NCBI GenBank assembly: GCA_002897115.2
Contig: BCIH01000001.1
Coordinates: 60,551 to 124,550, forward strand
DNA length: 64,000 nt
Direction of reading: 5' to 3'
Source: Prototheca cutis
Taxonomy: Eukaryota > Chlorophyta > Trebouxiophyceae > Chlorellales > Chlorellaceae
Shown in pieces: positions 23,181 to 35,739 of the stretch (the stretch's first letter is position 1; each line of letters begins with the position of its first letter). Made by a program: the position numbers and the translations under genes. The notes under the pieces were generated by a model that had not been told where the DNA came from, did not search any database, and worked only from the letters and a program-made list of their open reading frames with translations.

Positions 23181-26100
23181 TCATAAGTCGTCCAGGTCAT
23201 CCAGACCAGCCGCGAGTGCCTTGAGGGCATGCTTGCTTGGTGGCAGGCCTGACAGCTTGCTGCACGGCTGGCTCTGTGGCACGGCCTCGGGGGCAGCTTC
23301 CTTGGCTGGCCCAACTGCTGCTCGGTCGGCCTTGACAATTTCCTCCAGCTCCGCCTGGACTTGGTCTGAAGGCACCGGCTGCGCTTCACCAAATGCAGAG
23401 CCCAGGCTTGCCTGCATCTCCTGCGATTGCGTGAAGAGGGGGGGAAGGGCGCACAGATGTGGTGGAACTGGTGCTGTGTGTGCATGGATTGTGCAGGTTG
23501 CACATTTTCAAACCGCTTCACACACCCAGCACCCCCCCACTCCACACCCCCCCCACACACAAAGAAAGCCCACCGAACCTTGAGCCGATTCTGCTTGTCG
23601 CGCTGCTCCTTCTTCTTGCGCTCGGCTTGGAGCTTGGATACCTGCCAGATATCCTCCAGGTTTTCGACCACCGGCACGTCTGGGTGAGACTTGATGTACT
23701 CATCCTCGGGCGACAGCTTCCGCGCAGCGTCCTCGTCGCCGCTGTCCCAGCCGGCGAGGTCTCCATCCGCAGCATAAGCCGCCTGCGCGATGGATTCCCA
23801 CCTGGCCAGGACGTCTGGCACTCGTGGCTCAGCAAGGTTCTTGGCGGTGGCAGCGTCGATCTCTTGTGGGCCATGATTGCTGCTTCTTCCAGCAGCGCAC
23901 AGAACGGAAAAGGGTGATCCAGGGAGCGCTGCGCCATCGGGCCCGCTTAAAAACAGGCGGTATCGGCCGGGGGTATCGACGGTGTACGAAAACATGTAGC
24001 GCCCCGAGTCCGGCTCGGGGCGCCGGTCAACGGCGGTCAACTCCCCCGTCCCGGATTCAAGTTCCACCTGGGGCTCCAGCGCCGCCGTCGCAGCCGCACC
24101 GTAGCAGGCGTTGCCGAATTCGTCGCACAGCTGGACCTCAAAACTGGTCGAAACACCGGGCTGCGCTGCACGCAGGCCGTCGCCCTCGGCGCGGCAGTGC
24201 CGGCGACACGGTGCCCCCGGCTCGACACGCACGGGAAAGGGGGAGGCTGCGACGTGCTCGTCCCCGGAGACCACATGCAGCTCGTACACCCCCGCCACCT
24301 GGGGCTGGTAGGTCACGGAGTAAGACCCATCTCCCAGGTCTTCAATCTCCGCGCCGACGACCGCTGCAGCAGAAAAGAGCGTGACTTCAAATTCGTCCCC
24401 CCCGTCCAGCCTCCGATTGCCGCGGTCGTCGCGTGCCTGGATGACAAACGCCGCTTCCTGACCCGCCACGGCCCGCGTGACGCCGGGGCCTACGACCACG
24501 CAGTGCGCAGGGTTGGCCGCCGACTGGACCCAGGCGTCCTCCTGCCACTCGCCCTTGAACCGCGTGCCGTCGGCAAAGGCACATGACCCACGGCCATGTC
24601 GTTTGTCCCCGGCCCACGCACCGCGGTACCGGTCGCCGTTGGCATACTTGCAGGCGCCCTGGCCGCTGCGCTGACCCCGCTCCCAGGTTCCCTCGTAGAC
24701 CGAGCCGTCGGTGTACAGGCACTTGCCCTTGCCGTGCCGCTTGCCTTCATGGAACTCGCCTGCGTTTGTTTGATCAGTCGACCTGTGAAAGTGCACCGAA
24801 CTTGAAAAAAAAGGTGCTGGCGGGGACCAAGTCCCTCAATCTCCGCACACCGTCATCGTACCGATGTAGCGGTCGCCCTCGGCGGTGACGAGAGCACCCA
24901 CACCTTCTTGCATGTCGTTTGCCCAGCAGCCCTCGTACTTATACTGGCCCTGGACAAAGGACCCCGTGCCATGCCTGCATGCATTGGCATGTTGATGTCG
25001 GAGGGTCGTTATGCGGGTTTGAGGGCGGGACGGCGTCGGGAATCCTGGTGCTGCAACGTCCACCATGTGACGTATCTTGACCCATGCAGTGCATGACCCC
25101 CCCTTCCAACTCGCGACGGACCTGCAGTCTTTTTGCCACTGGCCGCTGTACGTACCGCCGTCTGCATAAACACACTTGCCTTCACCAGACCTAAAGCCAT
25201 GCTGAAAGGCCCCAACATACTTGCACAGTCCTTTCTGCGAGTAGAGCAGTGCGCATGCGGACAGGGGGGAGAGGGTACATCAGCTGTCCTGCCTAGGAAT
25301 AACCCATTCTGCAACGACAACGACGAAAGCCCTTGCCCGAGAGAACCACCACCAACGCCATTGCCAGCACGCACACACGGCATACCCTCCATACGCACGC
25401 ACGCACGCACTTGGAAGAGAAACCCTTGACCGTGCTGCTTGTCCCCTTTCCAGTCTCCGGTGTACTCCCAGCTGCCGTCGGCGGCAGAGAGCTTTCCCTT
25501 GACCTTTGCGCCCTCAGCCCACTGGCCTTCAAACACGCTGCCGTCCGTGTGGACCATCACGCCCGTGCCTATTCTCGCGGGAGCGCGAGTCGGTGTGGAA
25601 TGAGACAGCGGTGACAAGGGTCCGTGACACGTGATCTCAACCCAACCAGTAAATACATCCGGCCACCCCCCCACAAGGGCACCCCGGCGCGTACCATGGA
25701 TCTTGTCGCCAGCCCACTCCCCCTCAAACCTCTCCCCGCTCCGGAAGATGTGCACGCCCCAACCATGCCGTTTGTCAGCCTTCCAGTCGCCAGTGTACAC
25801 GGCGCCGTCCTCATACGTGCACGTTCCCGTGCTGCATGTGTGTGGCGGCTGGGGCAGAGTTGAGAACGTCCGGGGGTTCAGGGGCCCCATGTGCAACTAG
25901 TGCCCGGTCGACATGCAACTGTTTCGGCACAGTTCAGGTGGGACCACCAGATCAAATGGCCATGTATTCAATCCCCTGTCGATGTCAAATGCCAGACAAC
26001 CTCTCCTCCTATTCCATACAGCAGGACAGCCATCCCACCAATCAAACAGGTTTCCCGCTTTCTTCCTTGACGCACCCTTGGGCCAGGTCTTCGTTCCAGT

Positions 26101-26715
26101 CCCCCTTGTAGCTCATGCCGTTGGCCAGCTGCAGCCGGCCCTGCCCGTGGCGCTTGTCATACCGCCACTCTCCATCGTATTTGTCCCCGGAACTGCACAC
26201 ATGCTCACCCCGGCCGTGCCGCAGTGGGCCCAGCATCTCACCCTGTGTGAGGGCGGCGAGTTGGGGTTGGGGTGGTAACTTGAAGGGGGACTCAAATGCG
26301 CACATGCCTGTGCTCATCACGGGACATTGAAATTCGGTGCCTACCTTGTACACGTCGCCATTGGGGTAGCTCTGAGTGGTGGTGCGGACCTGAAAGTCCT
26401 CTCGGGATGTGAATGCCGCTGCAATGGACGACCTGTGTGACAGGGTGAAATGCTCATGTCGGCGCGGGACATCATTTCCTGCCGCCTCAGAAGACGGGCC
26501 TGCACGCCTCCTCCCGAGGGGGCCCTGCTTGGTCAACCCCCGCCCAATGCCCCACCACCGGCACCCAATGTACTCACGGCGACTGATCTGCGATCGGCAC
26601 GGGTCCCTGGTACCCGGATTCGGCAAGTTGCACTTGCAAACGAAGCCTGCCCACCTCCGCCGCCAGGTCCAAGGGCTTGACAGAGTCGTCGGTGATATCT
26701 TTGAAAGTCACCATG
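23181..26715 (-). CDS. MORN-repeat protein with two filamin/ABP280-type repeats
   Basis: About ten exons, read from 26715 down to TGA 23181-23183. The N-terminal ~45 residues are followed by a long run of MORN repeats (YPNGDVYKG, YDGEWRYDKRHGQG, YTGDWKADKRHGWG, YEGTWERGQRSGQG, YRGAWAGDKRHGRG and others, at least ten). Then come two immunoglobulin-like filamin repeats: GPGVTRAVAGQEAAFVIQAR..GDGSYSVTYQPQVAGVYELHV..SPFPV and a second ending YTVDTPGRYRLFLSG..GSPFSV. The tail is charged, with a Lys/Glu/Arg-rich coiled coil (LQAERKKKEQRDKQNRLK) and an acidic end LDDLDDL. MORN repeats commonly bind membranes or organise cytoskeletal/ciliary scaffolds, and filamin repeats mediate protein contacts. 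The combination suggests a cortical or ciliary scaffold, which is inference. The exon after the main filamin exon (23417-23181) is joined less certainly. Confidence 0.82.
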
Positions 26716-27113
26716 GCAAGATGGCGCGGGGCACCTGCGGGGCGCAAGCGGCCCTGCGTGACCCTTTTACGCACAAAATCACGTTCGGCAATTTATTCAA
26801 GTTGATTGATTCATTCATTCACGCTGGCTTTTCCGCGTGGTCTGCATAGCAAGGCTCCCGATTTGGATTCGCTGGGGTGGTCACATGTACCGCCCCAGAA
26901 CTGATCTCGTCAACCTTTCCTCCGGATCCCGAGGTCGACCAGTTGGCATAAGTTTCCATCCTTGGACCACACTCTTTAGTGGGTATCTTTGTATTATTTC
27001 AATACTGGAACAGCACTGTAACCTTGGCCAGGAGGTATTCCTGTTGGTATTGGATAGTATAAAGATTGGTTGGGGAAAATCCGGGTAGGGTACAATCCAG
27101 CCAAAAAACTGGG
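26716..27113. other. Region between the MORN gene start and mobile-element copy A
   Basis: Upstream region of the MORN gene (-). Locally AT-richer than its surroundings (26960-27090). No gene was recognised. Confidence 0.35.
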
Positions 27114-27241
27114 CGCACCCCACGAGAGATCCGCGAGGGTAATCCAGGAAAAACTGGCCTCACAGCACGTGTTCAATGGTGCTGTTCCGCAGGCCAAAGC
27201 CAGCGGAGTATCTTGGTGATGAAATCATACCAGGTGGAGCG
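27114..27241 (-). ncRNA. Candidate omega-RNA scaffold of copy A (prediction)
   Basis: Reading the minus strand, 27241-27125 is identical to 46641-46757 of copy B (117 of 117 by hand count), covering the last ~23 codons, the stop and about 48 non-coding bases. A few near-matches follow to about 27114. In known TnpB/Fanzor loci the guide RNA scaffold overlaps the 3' end of the nuclease gene and the guide is copied from the flank. The location here matches that arrangement. The RNA itself is inferred, not shown. Confidence 0.4.
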
Positions 27242-27442
27242 CCTGGGAGGCAGGGGACATGCAAGGGGGATGGGCTTGGTTTTGCGGTCAAAAGGCGACG
27301 GTCTTTTGCCGGTCAGGACCAGTCTCTCCCCCAGGTGGTGGATGTTCCGCACGGTGTTGACGTCGCGGTTCCACACCACNCCACACCTCTGGCATTTGAG
27401 GATGGCGTATTGTTCCGGGCAGTGTTGCTGTTTGGGTTGCAC
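27173..27442 (-). pseudogene. TnpB/Fanzor-like nuclease C-terminus, broken copy
   Basis: The frame contains the second zinc-finger pair (LKCQRC), then VVWNRDVNTVRNIHHLG with the RuvC-III aspartate, and the same last ~28 residues as copy B (ending WPAEQHH). Relative to copy B, one base is missing at the codon before YAILKC (AACAA|TACGCC versus AACAAGTACGCC). This shifts the upstream frame, and the first CxxC pair of the finger is not recognisable. An N falls inside the finger. Differences from copy B before the final block are mostly third-position, so the copies were probably coding for some time after they diverged. Now likely non-functional as protein. Confidence 0.65.
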
Positions 27443-28098
27443 ACAGTGGTGACGGAGGGGCCACTGTCAATCGCANGGCATCACGTNCACCGGCCTCGNC
27501 CCGGCCTGGAGCACCTGTTGCACTTGATGCTGGCGTACCGTCTGGGTGAGTGTCTTCTCTTCCGACCCCCGTCGCATCACGGAGGCATGCCTCTTGCACG
27601 TGCTCGACAACCTCAATGCCACCCCTGGTGTGCACGTCCCAGGACAGCCGCCGGTGCAGCCCTCCCTTCAAGGTCATGCTCACGCGGCAGCAGTGCACTG
27701 TGCGGGGGCGGCCCGGTGCCGACCAGGGTGTTGTCCCCGGCCCTGTGACAGCTGGCGCATCGACCAGTCCGATGCAGTGACTGCACTATCCATTCCCGTG
27801 GTCCGCTTCAACGCAGGATGAGGAGAAGGCATTTTTTGACTGCGGACATCAGCCAGCACCAGCCACTACAGCTTCTCAGCCCAATGATGAAGCAGAGCAC
27901 GTGGACGACTGCCATGATCCGAACCAGCAGGCGGCAGCGCCGGGTCAATCCCCGCTATGCTGAGCGGGATTCGCCACGAGATATCCATGCTACCAGATCC
28001 CAACAGGCTGCTGTGGACAGCCAGCTGGTCTTGCTGACCCCAAGCGGGGCACCCCAACGTGGGGACGATGCTGGACCTCAACCCCGGTCCCTCACCAC

Positions 28099-28437
28099 CC
28101 CCTGAAAGACTTTGTCATCAACGGCATCGTGCAGTGCCACATGCTAAAGCACCCAGGCACACTGAAGGATTACCTTCTTCGATTCACTCAAAGATTGGTA
28201 AGGACATGGTCTCCGGCAACCATCGACAAGTGGGAGGCAGAGCTGGAGGAAGAAAGGCTCTGGGTTGAAGTTTCGCTCAATCCAGGCTCTGGATCCAAGA
28301 AGCGGAAGATCGGGTGGCTGGAACTGAGTCGCNAGAAGTACAGGCGGAGGANCACATCGAGATTAAATGCAGCTGCAGAGGTCCAGAAAACGGTGGCCAC
28401 GACATCGCCTGTTGCTGAACTTGAATCTGATCCCTAG
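28099..28437 (+). other. Unidentified protein-like open frame inside element copy A
   Basis: The plus-strand frame reads KDFVINGIVQCHMLKHPGTL, continues as LRFTQRLVRTW..TIDKWEAELEEERLWVEV, then a basic stretch (GSKKRKIGW), and ends at a TAG near 28435. Its balanced composition looks more like real protein than the frames around it. It has no recognisable family, no clear start and two ambiguous bases. It could be an exon of a gene carried by or interrupted by the element, or chance. Confidence 0.25.
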
Positions 28438-29166
28438 ATAGATTGACCTGTCTTTGTCTGCACAGTACTCCCCTTGATTTGACAACAACGGGCAATTTCA
28501 TGATGATATGGAGGTGTAAGGCGAGATTTTCTTGTGGAATCAGCCCACACAGCACCTGCTCTGCTCTGGGGCCGTAACAGTGCAAGAACCCTAAGGCGCA
28601 TGGTGCCGGCGCCTTTGAAGAATGCCAAGGGCTGCCGAAAGAGAAACCGCGGAGACACAACTCCCATTTGCACCCTCAATCCTTTCATTATCTTTATTTT
28701 TGGGATAACAGGCGTTGCAGGGGCCTACACGCGCGGCTTGGTGGCTGTCCCGTCCTCCACAGCTGCGCAGCCCCCGAACGTCGAAGGGCGGTTGCCCACG
28801 AACGCACCCCGTACTAGCCCCGCCCTGTTCTCAGACTGGACTTTTGGTGCGGAATAAACATCATCACGCAGTCGTACAAGGGGGTGCTGCGCGGGTGGTG
28901 CACCGGAGGGCCTGGGAGGGATTGTCGGGAATCGTTGAATACCTTCCCACCCTACCCGAATCGGAGGGTTCAAATCAACAGCTCCGCCGAGCTGCCTGCC
29001 CGTTGGGTGTCGCGTGGCCGTGCCGTGTTTTGCCAACCGTGACCAACAAGTCGGACGGAGCGAGCCATGCGCGCTCGCAAAAGCGTGACGGGTGCACTTT
29101 GGAAGGAAAAACTGTGGAGAACAGGGTCATGTGCCATGCACTGGGAAATTTCCCGGTATCCTTTTC

Positions 29167-32100
29167 ATGACGGGCGCCACACCGCAGGCCGAGCTTCTCC
29201 GACAATGTTCTGAGAAGATTGCTGCCAACAACGAGGCGTACCAGAAAAAGGTGCTGGAGGTTATGAGAAGGCGGGCCTCACGTAAGCAACCCAAAAAGAC
29301 AGCGTTTGCACTGGAAGCCGGGTCGCGAACCACCTCTCCGGATCCTGCGGAACCCTTGCTGAGGAAACTCGAGCAGAGTCAGAGGAGCGACAACTGCGAC
29401 GCCATGGCCCCTCAGGTGCTGTGTATAGGTGTATATGGTTTGGATTCTGAGCCTGGCTCTGCGCGTCCAGGCACTGCGTGCCGGGGAAGGGTCGCACCAG
29501 TTTCCTAAACAAACTTTTGGTTGGTGCTCGCCATATGCAGGGCTCTCCCTCCCCCCAACGCCATCAGCATGCCAGTCCCCACCGGGGCTTTCGCTCGCCT
29601 CCAGTGCCACGACAGCAGGTATGATTATGGTGCTTGTGCGTTCGAGACGCACGTGCGAGAGGGTTGTCCCTGTCCAATGTCGTGTAAAGGCTTCACGATA
29701 GCAACACAAGCCGATGCCGGGATCGGACTGGGGCCAACAGCGCATCAGCACTGCCTTCCAGATGGTGGAAGCTCTGAAAACAGGTTTCCCCTGCGTACTT
29801 CACTGCTCCATTTGCAGGGCAAACCCGCTTCAGTGCCACGGTTTGGGTTGCCCCTGCGCCTGCCAGTGGAGTTGCCAGGGACAACTGAGGGATCGCCCCG
29901 GGCCGACCAGCGTGATGTGATGGAGCTGGTTCGGGCGGAACTGAGCAGTGGTGCGGAGGAGGACTCTGCTTCCAAGGCTGGACCGACCAAGGATGAGGAG
30001 GGTCCGGAGTTTGTGATCAAGTCTGCCCGCGGCACCCGCACCTCACCTGGGGTAGCCGTGGTAAGTCTGTGCTTGTGTTTGTGTATGTATATATGTACAT
30101 GGGTGGTATGGGGCAAGGCTGTTTAGTAGGCATCAGTACCGGGTCTTTGGCAGAATGTGCTGATGAGAATCTGCACCGTCCAGGACACCCAATCAGTAGC
30201 GCCAACGTGTCTGCTGGCCCCCTTATTATTATCCCACAGGGTCCGGCGATGCGGCCGTCGCCGCCTGCACGAGGGGGACCCTCGCTGCTGCACATGCTGG
30301 GGGTTCTTGGCTCGGCCGAGCTTGGTAACGAGGGTGTGATGGGCAGCGACGATGGCGGTGCCTCCAGCAATGAGGGAGATGACGACGAGGACATGGAGAC
30401 TGCGAGCGCGAGCGGCGACTCGGACTTTGCCAGTGCTACTCCCAGCCGCATGCCCTCCAGTCTCACTGCCTACGCCTCGGCGCTGAGCGTGGGACCCAGT
30501 CCCATGCACAGCCGTCGTGGCAGTCGGGAAGGAGCTGGGCTGCCGGTCTTGACACGGTGCAAGGGGGTTGGTGGGAAGGACGATGATGAGGATGATGAAA
30601 ACGGGCCCGAGGCGGCGACGTCTGCCTTCAAGGCTCCTTTCCCTCTTGGGCAGGGCACTGTGCTTGGAGGGAAGTTGTCTGGCTGTGCTCAGGATGACAC
30701 CAGCAACGCCGACAAGGACGCCGAAGGGACGTCAAATGGGCCGCATCATAGCACTGGTGGCCTGTTACAGGGTCTGCAGGCAGCCCTGGCAGCTCGAGCC
30801 GCTGCCCATGCCGGCGCTGAGTCATCTGGTGGGGATTCATCGTCATCAGTGCCGGTTGACCCGGCCGGGTCACCAGAGTCACCACCGGTCGACAGGCCTT
30901 TTCCCAGTCACAAGCCCCGTCGGCCCCAGCGTCTGAATGTCGAGGCCCTGGAGTCCATGTTTGGCGGCGGTGGCAATGACGGCATCATTGGTGGCGGCGG
31001 CGATGCTTGGAGCCCACCACTAGCAGCACATAACACAACTGCAATGCCGGGTGGTGTCGACAGTGCCCTGGCCATGGGTGGCTTTGCCGCACCCACAGGA
31101 ATGACTTCCGCCCCTGCCAACCCTGGTCCGGGCCATTCGCGTGGGGTGTCGCTGGTGCTGGCTTCCCCTGGTGCGGCGATGGCACTGGACGACCCACGTT
31201 CGGTCCAGATGCGGCAGTGCGAATCGCCGTCCAGAAAGGCCGCGGCACACCTGCTGTTTGGTGGCGGCAGTGGCATGCCCGGTGCGGGGCCGGCTGGTGG
31301 GCCTCGATCATCTGTTAAACCACATCCCTGGTCGTCATCCTTGGGTGCGAGAGAAGGCGAGGAGGGCCCGGCCAGTGCTGCGCCACGCTCGACAGCCACT
31401 CGGCCTCCCATTGCGGGTTTGCCTGGTGGCCTGTGGGGCGCGCCGAGCTTGGGTCCATCGACAGCGGTGGCAGCCGATGGCGGTGGCGCCGCAGCAGCCG
31501 CCACTGGAGTTGGCGGCCTGTGGGGCCTGGGAGGGGGATGGCCCCCGCCTACGTCAGCCTTGGACACCTCGGCAACGGGGCTGGCCTTTGCAAGTCCACC
31601 TAAATCCGCTGTTGCTGCTGCTGCTGCTGTGTCGACACCACCAGGCAGCAAGGGCCCCACGCCGCAGACAGCGACGCTTCCTACCGATCCCCATGCCACC
31701 GTCCGGCTCACCGACCGCCGCGGACCTGCCGGCGGGCGTCGTGCGCTGGCAGGGCTGTTTGCGGGCTTGGAAGCGGAGCTGACGCAGCAGGAGCTGCATG
31801 AGGCAGCACCTGGAGTTGGGAGTCAGTCGCCGACGGCGCTGGGTTTGGACCTCGGCAAACGTGACAGTGACCATAACCAGACTGGCGGCGCGACAATGCC
31901 CGAGGGTGGAGTGCCTGTCATCCAGCCGGTACCTGCAGTCAACAAGCAAGCCGCCACCCCTGGCGAAGTCCCCGAAAAGCTTACCACCAGGAGCCCTGGA
32001 GATGAGGCGCGAGCGAGCACGGTCTGTTGGGCCAACCCAGCCTGGGACCCGAGAGCATCCACCACTGGAGGTACGGCAGCGGCCGGCGACTCGGATTCGG

Positions 32101-35100
32101 CAGCGGCTGATCAAGAGGCCGAGGGAGATGCAGGCGCGATACCCGAATCAGACGCAGACGCCGTTGCCGAGAACAACAAGTCTGCGGCTGAGCAGGTCTC
32201 AGCTGACGCCACCGTCACCGACGACGACACCGGCAATGACCCAGTGGGCGCTGCTGTTCGTGGGGGAGGGCCCAAGCCACTGGACATTGCGTCTGTTGAG
32301 GCGGATGCACGGTCAACCCTACCGTCCGTGGGAACTCCGTCGCCAACTCGGCTGTCGCCCCCGGTTTCCTCGAGCAGGATGGGCATGGCATTTTCACGCC
32401 TGGCATCCTTCTTCTCGCCCCGGCGGCACCACACACCGAGCGAGGGAGTGCAGGAGGATGCAGCTGCACCAGCTGGGACTCTTGAGAACGGGGAAAAGCC
32501 CACCGAGAACATTCAAGGTGGTGCCAGCGACACCACTTTGGTGGCTGCGAAGAGCGCAGGCAGGGTCCCTGGGGGAGAAGGTGTCGATTCTGGGCCGACT
32601 CCTGCTCTTGGTGGGGCCGGCGAGTCACAGGACCCCGACGGTGCTGCCCAAACGGCTTCATCCAGCTTGACTGAAAAAATGAAGGAGACGCACCCTCCGG
32701 CTGGTACTGCAGAGCCCGTCGCCAACGGCAATCCCAGCGCCAGCATGACGGCACTGGAAAAGGAACTGGAGACGCTGGAGTCGGATGCACAGGCCTGGGT
32801 GGACCGTCGGCGTCCGCTGTGGCGGCGGGCGCAAGCCGCGGTGGCCATGCTGTCCCTCGGCCCAGACTCGGCTCGGGAAACTGCGGAACTGATGGCTGGT
32901 AGTGGTGGCGATGAAGGGGAGGATGGCGGGCATGGTGGCGATGAAGGGGGTGTGAGTGATGACAATGGAGCTGGCGGCACCCAGGCAACGTGTGGTGTTC
33001 CAGCAGCCGCTGGCGCCGGCGGTGTTGTTACCGCCCGGCAGGTCGATGGCATCACCCAGGCTGGCACGGTTGCCCAGGCTGCTCCTGTCGCTCCCATCAA
33101 GAACACGACGGTCCCAGTCGCCACCACAGCACCGGTTACCTCCCCGGCCCAGCCCACTGGGCCCATGGGCCCTCTGGCTGCTCATGCGCTGTTCTCCGGT
33201 GTCGCCGCTGGAGGCCCGGCAATGGTAGCAGCACCGTCGGCACAGCTGGCTGAGCAGCCCCTGGCATTCGCGGGTGCGGAGCGAGGTATGACAAAGCCTT
33301 TCGGCACCAGCATCGGCACCTTCCAGCAGCAGCAGCAACCTCTGGGGCCTGGACCGTTGCAGGCCGGCATGACCAAGGCTGGGCGGCCAGGTGTCCCGCC
33401 GCTCCCACTGGCACTGCCGTTGGTGCTGGAGGGTGTGATGGCCGAGGCGCTGGACAGCCCCGTGTGCCAGGAAGAAACAGCGAGTGGCGCCGCGCTCGTC
33501 GCTGGCTTCGCCCGGCAGGCCAGTCGCGGCAATGGCGGTGGCAGTGGCATTCCATCGCCTGCGCCACGGCCGCCACCGGCGGCAGCACGGGCGCAACGAC
33601 AGGCGCCGCTCCAGCAGCAGCAGCAGCAGGTGCAAGCGGCGCTGCCGCTGACCATGTCGGTGCAGGACAGCACGTTGCCGGACGACTGGCGGCACGACGT
33701 GGAGACTGGCGCGGGTTTCTCGCCCCAGCATGTCACTGGAAATGTGGGCGGAATGGCGGTGCCGCGATCGCCACAGCTTGCGCAGACGACATCATCGTCG
33801 ACGTACATGAGTGCGACGCCGGGGCTGCCACCGGCACTGTCGCCTCCCCAGGGCGCCACCCCCACAAACATGAAGGACAGCTGGCGCATGGACCGGGTGC
33901 CGGCGTCCCCACCACCGGTGCAGCAAAGGGCTACTGACGGTCAGCAGCACCATGCCCAACAGCCAGAGGTCAGACTGAGCGCAGAGTCGCTGCGACACAA
34001 GCAGGAAGCTGCCGCTGCGGCGGCTCGAGCTGGTGCTGTCGATGGCGGCAGTGGGGCGTGGCCAGGTCTGCATGGCGCTGGCGCTATGCAGCCAGGGTTT
34101 TCTCAGGCGCCGAGCCCTGACTCCCATACCAGTCTCAGGCTGTGGCCACAGCAGCAGCAGCAGGATCAACAACTCCCCAGAGGGGTGGTGGCGCCGGTAC
34201 CGTTGGCCAGTGCCGCGACCGCTCAGCGGCCGAGCGGCGGCGGCACATACCGGGGTCCTTCGTGGGCGACGCCGACGCGGGGCCCGGGCAATTCGACCCC
34301 GACCCAGAGCGGGATGGCCGCTGCCAACTGTCAAGAAGGACTTGCTCCCCCACTGGTGGCAGAGGCGGCACCGCTGGGCTTGGATGCCTCCTCTGCTGCT
34401 GCGGCTGCGGCAGAGCCAAGTCGGGCCGAGGCTGAGACCGCGGAGAGGGCACGGTACGATGCTTGGGACAATTATTGCTGTTGGGTCAAGGGTCCAGGCT
34501 TCTTGAAGACACTCCCAAAATCAAATTGTAAGCCTCTGTCTTCTAATCAAATAATATCACCGCTGCCAACTCACACACCAGCCGGTCAGCCAACCAACCT
34601 CTTCCTCATCACAATTACCGCAGGCGTGCGGAGGAGGAGTCGGCGTTTTACGCCCGGCGCTGCTCCGATTTGGAGGCGAGGTTGCGGGAGTTGCGGCATG
34701 AATTGCTGGCGGCAGAGGGGGAGTCTGCGGCCCTCCGTGCTGAGGCCGGCCGGGTGCCGGCGCTGGAGTACGAACTCATGGCCGCAAGACGCGAGGCGGC
34801 TGGTGCCGGCGCGGGTGCCCGATCTCCAGAGAAGAACCGGGATCTGGTGCTGATGGGTGGTGGAAGGGAGGACGACTACGCCTGGGCGGGACACATTGGC
34901 GCTGCTGGAGCTGCAGGAGCACCAGCATCCCGGTCTATGGCACCACCACCACCGTTGAATTCAAGGCACGAGCGGTCGGCGACAATGCCAGCCATGGCAG
35001 ATGTCTACCAGCCCGCCTATGCCACCTGGGATGGCGGCTCTCTACCTGGGTATGGGCGGCACCGACAGCAATCCCAGAAGAAGCAGCAGTATCGGACTGT

Positions 35101-35524
35101 GGCAGGCCGCCGGCCGCGCGAGGCGCCAGCCGCCGCCGTGCCTGAGCAGCAGTGGCAGGGCGCCGGCCAATACCCCTACTCGTCGGCAGAGGCAGCCAGG
35201 AGGGGGCAGTGGTATGGGCATGGTGATAGTGACTGGACATCAAGGGCCGTGGACGGGTGGGCCGGGCCATCTGTGGCGGTGTCAGGGCCCCGCAGCCTGT
35301 CGCGCCGCCACGGCCGGTCCTCAGCCACCGCAGCCGCCGGCAACAGCACGCAGGGCACCTGGGAACTCTACACCGTGCACCCTTCCCAGCGACTGGAGTT
35401 TGACAGGGAATTCGAGCAAATCTCCTCACCATCGCCTTCTGGTCAGCAGCAGCACCAGCGCGTGACTGCCTTCCGGCCGCTGTCAGCGGGTGTGTGGCGT
35501 CTGGACCCCCGTGGTGGGCCCTGA
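29167..35524 (+). CDS. Large low-complexity protein with C-terminal coiled coil, function unknown
   Basis: Five exons join in phase: 29167-29415, 29541-29618, 29818-30060, 30240-34453 and 34624-35524, giving 1,894 residues. The start ATG opens a short helical segment (AELLRQCSEKIAANNEAYQKK, with basic RRRASRKQPKK following). The centre is a very long Ala/Gly/Pro/Ser-rich, probably disordered region with acidic patches, Ser-Pro sites, Gln runs (about residues 1150-1300) and PPP motifs. Near the C-terminus is a coiled coil (AERARRAEEESAFYARRCSD, LRELRHELLAAEGESAALRA). No catalytic domain is visible. Its 5' end lies only ~220 bp from element copy A. A scaffold or regulatory role is possible but not supported by any family match. 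The last intron could also be spliced with an upstream GC donor, but the GT donor at 34454 is simpler. Confidence 0.75.
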
Positions 35525-35739
35525 TGAGCAGAGTACTGCTTGAATTTGTTGTCTCTGCACTTTTACCTTCTTCCTGTGACCGCCAGGCATGAATGAATGC
35601 CCACACCCTGTCTGCTGATTGTTAGCCTTTCAGTTGTGGGACTGAAATTCCGAGCTGGGTGGGGGGCCCCCTTCCATCTTTCTCGTGCCTGCACTAGAAA
35701 GGAAGCACGTGCGCTTCCACGAGTTCTCAGCCAGATGCA

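Larger units (their letters stand above)
27114..28945 (-). mobile_element. Fanzor/TnpB-like mobile element, copy A (decayed)
   Basis: Two blocks on the minus strand match copy B at about 45637-46768 in the same order and orientation. The first is a 5' block (about 28945-28620). The second is a 3' block (about 27416-27114) carrying a TnpB/Fanzor C-terminus and a shared non-coding end. The sequence between the blocks (about 28600-27420) does not resemble that of copy B. Single ambiguous bases cluster here (27380, 27476, 27487, 27499, 28333, 28352). That is what collapsed reads from a multicopy repeat would produce. Terminal repeats or target-site duplications could not be confirmed by eye. Confidence 0.6.

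Noticed and set aside
27866..28081. GIDPA in a minus-strand frame of copy A as a RuvC-I motif
   Set aside because: The surrounding residues do not resemble RuvC-I and the match is only four residues, so it is probably chance.
28921..28990. Possible tRNA (GGTTCAAATC-like T-arm)
   Set aside because: No matching acceptor stem or anticodon arm could be formed.
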